From assembly GCA_964459805.1 (NCBI GenBank), contig CAYWOD010000005.1, positions 1 to 43,199 on the forward strand: a DNA stretch of 43,199 nucleotides, read 5' to 3'. Below, piece by piece: positions 39,530 through 43,199 of the stretch. Origin of the DNA: DAOVRL01 sp964459805 (GTDB lineage: Bacteria; Planctomycetota; Phycisphaerae; Sedimentisphaerales; Anaerobacaceae). Position 1 is the stretch's first letter. Each line of letters starts with the position of its first letter. The notes beneath the pieces are model-generated. The model saw only the letters and a list, made by a program, of their open reading frames with translations. It made no database searches and was not told where the DNA came from. Both the position numbers and the translations under genes were made by a program.

Positions 39530-40057
39530 ATGAAGGTAATTCTGGATTGCGAACAAATCGAGGGGCTTATCAAGGATTTGACCGCTCGGATTCTCTCTGA
39601 CGCTCCTCGCGGAGTGGAGATCGCGGCCATTGGTATTCGCAGCCGAGGAGAAATTCTCGCGCAGAGATTATCGAGCCGGTTGTCGAAGGAGGCGGGCAGG
39701 GACGTGCCGTGCGGGACCCTGGATATAACGCTTTACAGGGACGACTTGAACTCTCCGCAGGGACGCGCCCAGCCGCAGGTTCGGACCACTGAAATCGGCT
39801 TTGATATAGACGACAAGATTATTATTCTTGTTGACGATGTTTTGTTCACAGGCCGGTCGGCGCGGGCGGCGATGGATGCGCTTATAGACCTCGGCCGACC
39901 GAGAGCTATCAAACTGGCTGTCCTTATTGACAGGGCCGGAAGGGAGCTGCCGATACAGGCCGACTACGCCGGATACAAAAGCGACGCGGCGCCGGGCGAG
40001 CTGGTGCAGGTGAGGTTCGTGGAGTCCGACGGGAAAGACGAAGTCGTGATAGAATAG
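39530..40057 (+). CDS. pyrR: PyrR: pyrimidine regulator / uracil phosphoribosyltransferase
   Basis: 175 residues from the ATG at 39530, the usual PyrR length; a GGAAGG lies 12 nt upstream. An in-frame TTG at 39458 would add 24 residues but overlaps the promoter, so I reject it. Motifs: 'GIRSRGEILAQRL', 'GTLDITLYRDDL' and the PRPP-binding loop 'IILVDDVLFTGRSARAA', followed by 'LAVLIDRAGRELPIQADY'. In Firmicutes PyrR binds pyr mRNA in response to UMP and also has weak UPRT activity. Here no attenuator is visible upstream of pyrR or in the 75-nt gap to pyrB, so its regulatory action in this organism is uncertain. It heads the likely operon pyrR-pyrB-pyrC. Confidence 0.94.
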   Translation: MKVILDCEQIEGLIKDLTARILSDAPRGVEIAAIGIRSRGEILAQRLSSRLSKEAGRDVPCGTLDITLYRDDLNSPQGRAQPQVRTTEIGFDIDDKIIILVDDVLFTGRSARAAMDALIDLGRPRAIKLAVLIDRAGRELPIQADYAGYKSDAAPGELVQVRFVESDGKDEVVIE

Positions 40058-40075
40058 GAGCGGCAACTGGGGCGA

Positions 40076-40100
40076 ATGATGAATGTCGAACGTCGAATGT
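40076..40100. repeat. Short direct repeat between pyrR and pyrB
   Basis: The run atgatgaatgtcgaacgtcg and its continuation contain repeated GAATG and GTCGAA units. This type of low-complexity intergenic repeat is common in environmental genomes. It takes up much of the 75-nt gap and no PyrR-binding loop is recognisable beside it. Confidence 0.55.
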
Positions 40101-40132
40101 GGCAGTGTGAATGAGATACGAGATGCGGTGTT

Positions 40133-41092
40133 ATGGCGTTAAAGCGGAAAAGTAAACAATTGAGGTGGAATCGCAAGCATTTGCTTGGTCTGCGTGAATT
40201 GAGCGCGGAGGAGATAACATATATTCTCGATACGGCCAAAGGTTTCGAGCAGATAAGCACTCGGTCGGTGAAGAAGGCGCCGCCGCTGCGGGGTAAGGTT
40301 GTCGTGAATTTATTCTTTGAGGACAGCACGCGGACGCGAAACAGCTTTGCGCTGGCGGCGAGCCGCTTGAGCGCGGATATCATAGAGTTTACGCAGAAGA
40401 GCAGCTCGGTGAGTAAAGGCGAGACGCTTTTAGATACTGCCCGGAACCTGGAGGCGATGGGAATTGATATTGTGGTGGTCAGGCATGGCGCCGGCGGGAC
40501 GGCGAGGTTGCTGAGCAGGAACATCAGTGCGTGTGTGGTCAATGCGGGCGACGGGTTTTGCGAGCATCCGACGCAGGGTCTTCTGGATGTCTATACGATT
40601 CGCAAGATCAAGGGCACGCTTGAAGGCTTGAAGATAGCGATTGTGGGCGACCTGGCGCATTCGCGTGTTGCCCGCAGTGATATGTGGGCGATGACGAAGT
40701 TAGGCGCCGAGGTGATATTCGTGGGTCCGCCGACTCTTATGCCGGCGCAGGTGAATCGGCTGCCGGTCAAGGTCAGCTATTCGCTCGACGAGGTTATCGA
40801 AGAGGTGGATGTGGTTAATATGCTTCGGATTCAGTTCGAGCGGCTCGGCGGCAACCCATTTCCCTCTATCCGGGAGTATTCACATTACTTCGGGCTGACG
40901 GTCGAGCGGATGAAGAGGGCAAAGCGCGACATCTTAGTTATGCACCCGGGCCCCATCAACAGGGGGCTGGAGATGGAGAGCGAGGTTGCTGACGGGCGGA
41001 ACAGCGTTATCTTAGAGCAGGTGACCAACGGGCTGGCTGTGCGAATGGCGGTGTTGTTCTTAGTGAACCAGGCAGCGGCAGAAGAGAAGTGA
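40133..41092 (+). CDS. pyrB: Aspartate carbamoyltransferase catalytic subunit
   Basis: Condenses carbamoyl phosphate with aspartate, the first committed step of pyrimidine synthesis; cytoplasmic trimer in the family. 319 residues. The carbamoyl-phosphate site 'FFEDSTRTRNSF' (65-69 STRTR), 'KGETLLDTARNLEAMG', 'RHGAGGTARLL', 'EHPTQGLLDVYTI' and the aspartate-site 'MHPGPINRGLEM' are all present. No strong Shine-Dalgarno precedes the ATG. No pyrI (regulatory subunit) is adjacent; the next gene is pyrC after 24 nt, so this is probably the PyrB/PyrC arrangement without PyrI. Confidence 0.96.
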   Translation: MALKRKSKQLRWNRKHLLGLRELSAEEITYILDTAKGFEQISTRSVKKAPPLRGKVVVNLFFEDSTRTRNSFALAASRLSADIIEFTQKSSSVSKGETLLDTARNLEAMGIDIVVVRHGAGGTARLLSRNISACVVNAGDGFCEHPTQGLLDVYTIRKIKGTLEGLKIAIVGDLAHSRVARSDMWAMTKLGAEVIFVGPPTLMPAQVNRLPVKVSYSLDEVIEEVDVVNMLRIQFERLGGNPFPSIREYSHYFGLTVERMKRAKRDILVMHPGPINRGLEMESEVADGRNSVILEQVTNGLAVRMAVLFLVNQAAAEEK

Positions 41093-41116
41093 TTGTTGAT
41101 TAGTCTATAGGGAAGT

Positions 41117-42415
41117 ATGAACCCGGAACTGGTGATAAAGAACGGGCGTGTGATAGACCCTGCGAATGGGATCGATAAGATGTGCGACGTGCTTGTGGCC
41201 GATGGGCGGATCGCGGAGGTGGGGCGGATCGAAGAGGTTCTGGCCGAGTCGGCGCAGCGGGTAATCGATGCGACGGGCAAGCTGGTTACTCCGGGATTGA
41301 TTGATATTCACGTGCACTTTCGTGAGCCGGGGGACGAAGAGGAAGAGACGATAGCGAGCGGCTCTGCTGCTGCGGTGGGGGCTGGCTATACGTCAGTTGT
41401 TTGTATGCCAAATACGAATCCGACTATCCAGAATGAGACGGACGTGGAATACATTCATCGAAAGGGCAGGCAGACAAGGAAGACGCACGTCTATACGATG
41501 GGTGGGATTACGAAGGGCCTGGCGGGCGTCGAGCTGGCGGAGATGGGATTCATGGCCGACGCTGGGGCGGTCGGCTTTACGGACGACGGCAACGGGGTGC
41601 AGGACCCGGCGGTTATGCTGCGGGCGCTGAAGTATGCGGGCATGTTCGATGTGTTCGTTGCTCAGCATTGCCAGGACAACGCGTATGTGGGCGAAGGGGT
41701 GATGAACGCGGGGTACTTCTCGACGATATTAGGGCTGCCGGGGATAGATGCGCTGGCTGAAGAGGCGATGCTGTGGCGGGATATCCAGCTTATCAGGAAA
41801 GTGAGCGTTCGGTACCACGCCCTGCATATATCTACGGCAGGGTCGGTCGAGCTTATCAGGGCCGGCAAGGCGGATTCCCTGCCGATTACGTGCGAGGTGG
41901 CGCCGCACCATTTGCTTTTGACCGAGGAGGCCTGCTCGGAATACGATACGAACTACAAGGTCAATCCCCCGCTGCGGGGGACTAAGGATGTCGAGGCCCT
42001 GAGGCGGGCGGTTGGCGAGGGACTGATTGATGCCTTGGCAACGGACCATGCGCCGCACCTGCAGAGCGAGAAGGAGCTTGAGTTCTTAGCGGCTCCTTTC
42101 GGGATTGCGAGCCTGGAGTGTGCTCTTGGGCTTTATGTCAAAGCACTCATTGAGCCGGGGGTTCTGGATTGGCCGGCGTTGATCAGTCTGATGACTAACA
42201 GGCCTGCCGGGGTAATCGGCATTGACAAGGGAACGCTGAGCAAGGGCAGACAGGCCGATATCACTATTATAAATCCCGATACCGAGTACGAAATCGACGT
42301 CAATACCTTTGTCTCCAAGAGCAGAAACTGCCCGTACGACGGCTGGAAGGTAAAAGGCAAAGTCGAAAAAACAATCGTCCAGGGAGAGGTGCGGTTCGAG
42401 GCGGAGGCGATCTGA
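41117..42415 (+). CDS. pyrC: Dihydroorotase (class I, zinc)
   Basis: Cyclises carbamoyl aspartate to dihydroorotate, the step after PyrB. 432 residues, as expected for the long class I enzyme. Metal ligands and motifs: 'DIHVHFREPG' (His65, His67), 'MPNTNP', 'GFTDDG', 'QHCQD', 'HISTAGS' and 'ATDHAPH'. The spacing to pyrB (24 nt) supports co-transcription, and in several bacteria such PyrB and PyrC proteins form one complex. Only the first part of the pathway is in the window; carAB, pyrD, pyrE and pyrF are not seen. Confidence 0.96.
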   Translation: MNPELVIKNGRVIDPANGIDKMCDVLVADGRIAEVGRIEEVLAESAQRVIDATGKLVTPGLIDIHVHFREPGDEEEETIASGSAAAVGAGYTSVVCMPNTNPTIQNETDVEYIHRKGRQTRKTHVYTMGGITKGLAGVELAEMGFMADAGAVGFTDDGNGVQDPAVMLRALKYAGMFDVFVAQHCQDNAYVGEGVMNAGYFSTILGLPGIDALAEEAMLWRDIQLIRKVSVRYHALHISTAGSVELIRAGKADSLPITCEVAPHHLLLTEEACSEYDTNYKVNPPLRGTKDVEALRRAVGEGLIDALATDHAPHLQSEKELEFLAAPFGIASLECALGLYVKALIEPGVLDWPALISLMTNRPAGVIGIDKGTLSKGRQADITIINPDTEYEIDVNTFVSKSRNCPYDGWKVKGKVEKTIVQGEVRFEAEAI

Positions 42416-42456
42416 GGTGTGGCGGGACGGTTCTCTGCGAGGAGAGTCTATTTCTT

Positions 42457-43017
42457 ATGAGTACGGATACGGACGGTATCGATGGGTTGTGCGCACGGGA
42501 CGACGAGAGTAGGCCGGAGCCAACTCGTGCGAAGTCGCCGGATTCGTTCTGGTTCGATATCCGCGTTCCCCTGCGGAAGTATGTTGTCCGGATGTGGCTG
42601 ATCGGCTTTGTGCCGAGCATTGTGATAGCGCTTCTTCTGTCGGCCACCGGGGCCCTTAAGAACGAGTTGGGTCCTGAGTTTGGCAGCGGCAAGGCCCCGG
42701 CGGTAGGCCTATTTATCGGGGTTGTCGTCGTAAGTCCGTTTGTTGAGACGCTGCTGATGGGTGTTGTGTTCAAGCTGCTGTCACTTGTCACCAGGCGAAG
42801 ATACGCGCTTGCAGTTATCTCGTGCCTTCTCTGGGCGGGGGTTCACTCACTTGCCAGTCCGCTCTGGGGCGTGGCGGTTTTTTGGCCTTTCTTTGTGTTC
42901 TCCTGCTCCTATTTGGCGTGGCGGCGCGTGTCCTGGTGGCGCGCGGTCTGGGTAACAAGTCTGATTCACATGTTTCAGAATCTGCTGCCGGGCGTCGGCT
43001 TACTTTTTACGGGATAG
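42457..43017 (+). CDS. CPBP-type intramembrane protein (possible CAAX-like protease)
   Basis: 186 residues with an acidic, soluble N-terminus (1-40) and about four to five membrane segments. The three CPBP/ABI motifs are recognisable: 'SPFVETLLMG' (Glu97; the usual Glu pair is Val-Glu here), 'LLWAGVHSLASP' (His130) and 'SLIHMFQNLL' (His171, Asn175). The family includes CAAX-type prenyl proteases and many proteins of unknown role. The missing first Glu and Arg make activity uncertain. A GAGGAGAG lies about 10 nt before the ATG, 41 nt after pyrC, so it may be read through from the pyr genes without being part of that pathway. Confidence 0.72.
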   Translation: MSTDTDGIDGLCARDDESRPEPTRAKSPDSFWFDIRVPLRKYVVRMWLIGFVPSIVIALLLSATGALKNELGPEFGSGKAPAVGLFIGVVVVSPFVETLLMGVVFKLLSLVTRRRYALAVISCLLWAGVHSLASPLWGVAVFWPFFVFSCSYLAWRRVSWWRAVWVTSLIHMFQNLLPGVGLLFTG

Positions 43018-43199
43018 ATCGAGCAGCGTTGTGCTCGGGCGATGGAACGGGCTTGGGCGGACGCGAGTTAGGGAAATCTAATGTGGACAGTGTGAAATGG
43101 TTATTGTTGACGGACACAATTTGTTGTGGGCGGTTATGGGGGTGGCTATACTGCCCCCCTGTGATTGTGAGACACTTGATAGGGTATGGTATTATGGTT
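43018..43199. other. Right-edge intergenic region
   Basis: A 6-bp hairpin CGAGCA / TGCTCG (43020-43037) follows the CPBP stop with no T-tract. A putative promoter lies at 43124-43152. ATG codons at 43186 and 43194, behind AGGG at 43181-43184, may start a gene that continues outside the window; too little is visible to call it. Confidence 0.45.
43124..43152 (+). promoter_or_regulatory. Possible sigma70-type promoter
   Basis: TTGTGG (43124-43129), 17 nt, TATACT (43147-43152). The -10 sits in GGCTATACTGC, matching the pyr promoter context TGCTATACTGC. It is flanked by GGGGG (43138-43142) and CCCCC (43154-43158), which form an inverted repeat across the -10 element. Confidence 0.4.

Overview
The window looks like a chromosomal segment of a planctomycete, probably Phycisphaerae and close to the Sedimentisphaerales. 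The evidence is indirect: long secreted proteins full of Asp-Pro-Asn linkers, planctomycete-style dockerin-like C-termini in three separate proteins, parallel beta-helix modules of a type common in that class, and a housekeeping set (aroA/aroC, pyrR-pyrB-pyrC) in the same stretch. No rRNA, tRNA, CRISPR array or insertion sequence was recognised.

Left part (2-32587, plus strand). A secretin (GspD-like, 5' end outside the window) is followed after about 150 bp by one uninterrupted reading frame of 10,426 codons. This giant secreted protein has a signal peptide, an N-terminal subtilisin (S8) domain with complete catalytic residues, then ten tandem modules. A typical module is a pectin-lyase-like N-cap, a GGG-rich parallel beta-helix, a conserved 'YYLSQ...DSPCVDAGS...VDMGYHYP' cap, and a 'GYRVxxWxGTDDD' beta-repeat. 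Four modules carry a foreign folded domain at the same position: a von Willebrand A domain (module 3), a second S8 protease (module 4), a nidogen-like domain (module 5) and a third S8 protease (module 8). The protein ends in a dockerin-like pair and three Fn3-like domains, and a strong intrinsic terminator follows. The secretin next door suggests, but does not prove, export by a type II system.

Middle part (32661-39246, minus strand). aroA and a divergent aroC lie in shikimate-pathway order, with palindromic repeats between them and one hairpin inside aroA. Upstream are two more secreted proteins with dockerin-like ends: a calcineurin-type metallophosphoesterase and an S8-like protein that appears to have lost its catalytic Asp.

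Right part (39458-43199, plus strand). A good sigma70-type promoter, divergent from the S8-like gene, leads into pyrR, pyrB and pyrC (early pyrimidine synthesis), then a small CPBP-type membrane protein. The last 180 bp hold a possible promoter for a gene beyond the window.

The most unusual content is the giant protein: its repeated domain-insertion slot, its three proteases spaced about 4,000 residues apart, and its internal segmental duplication.
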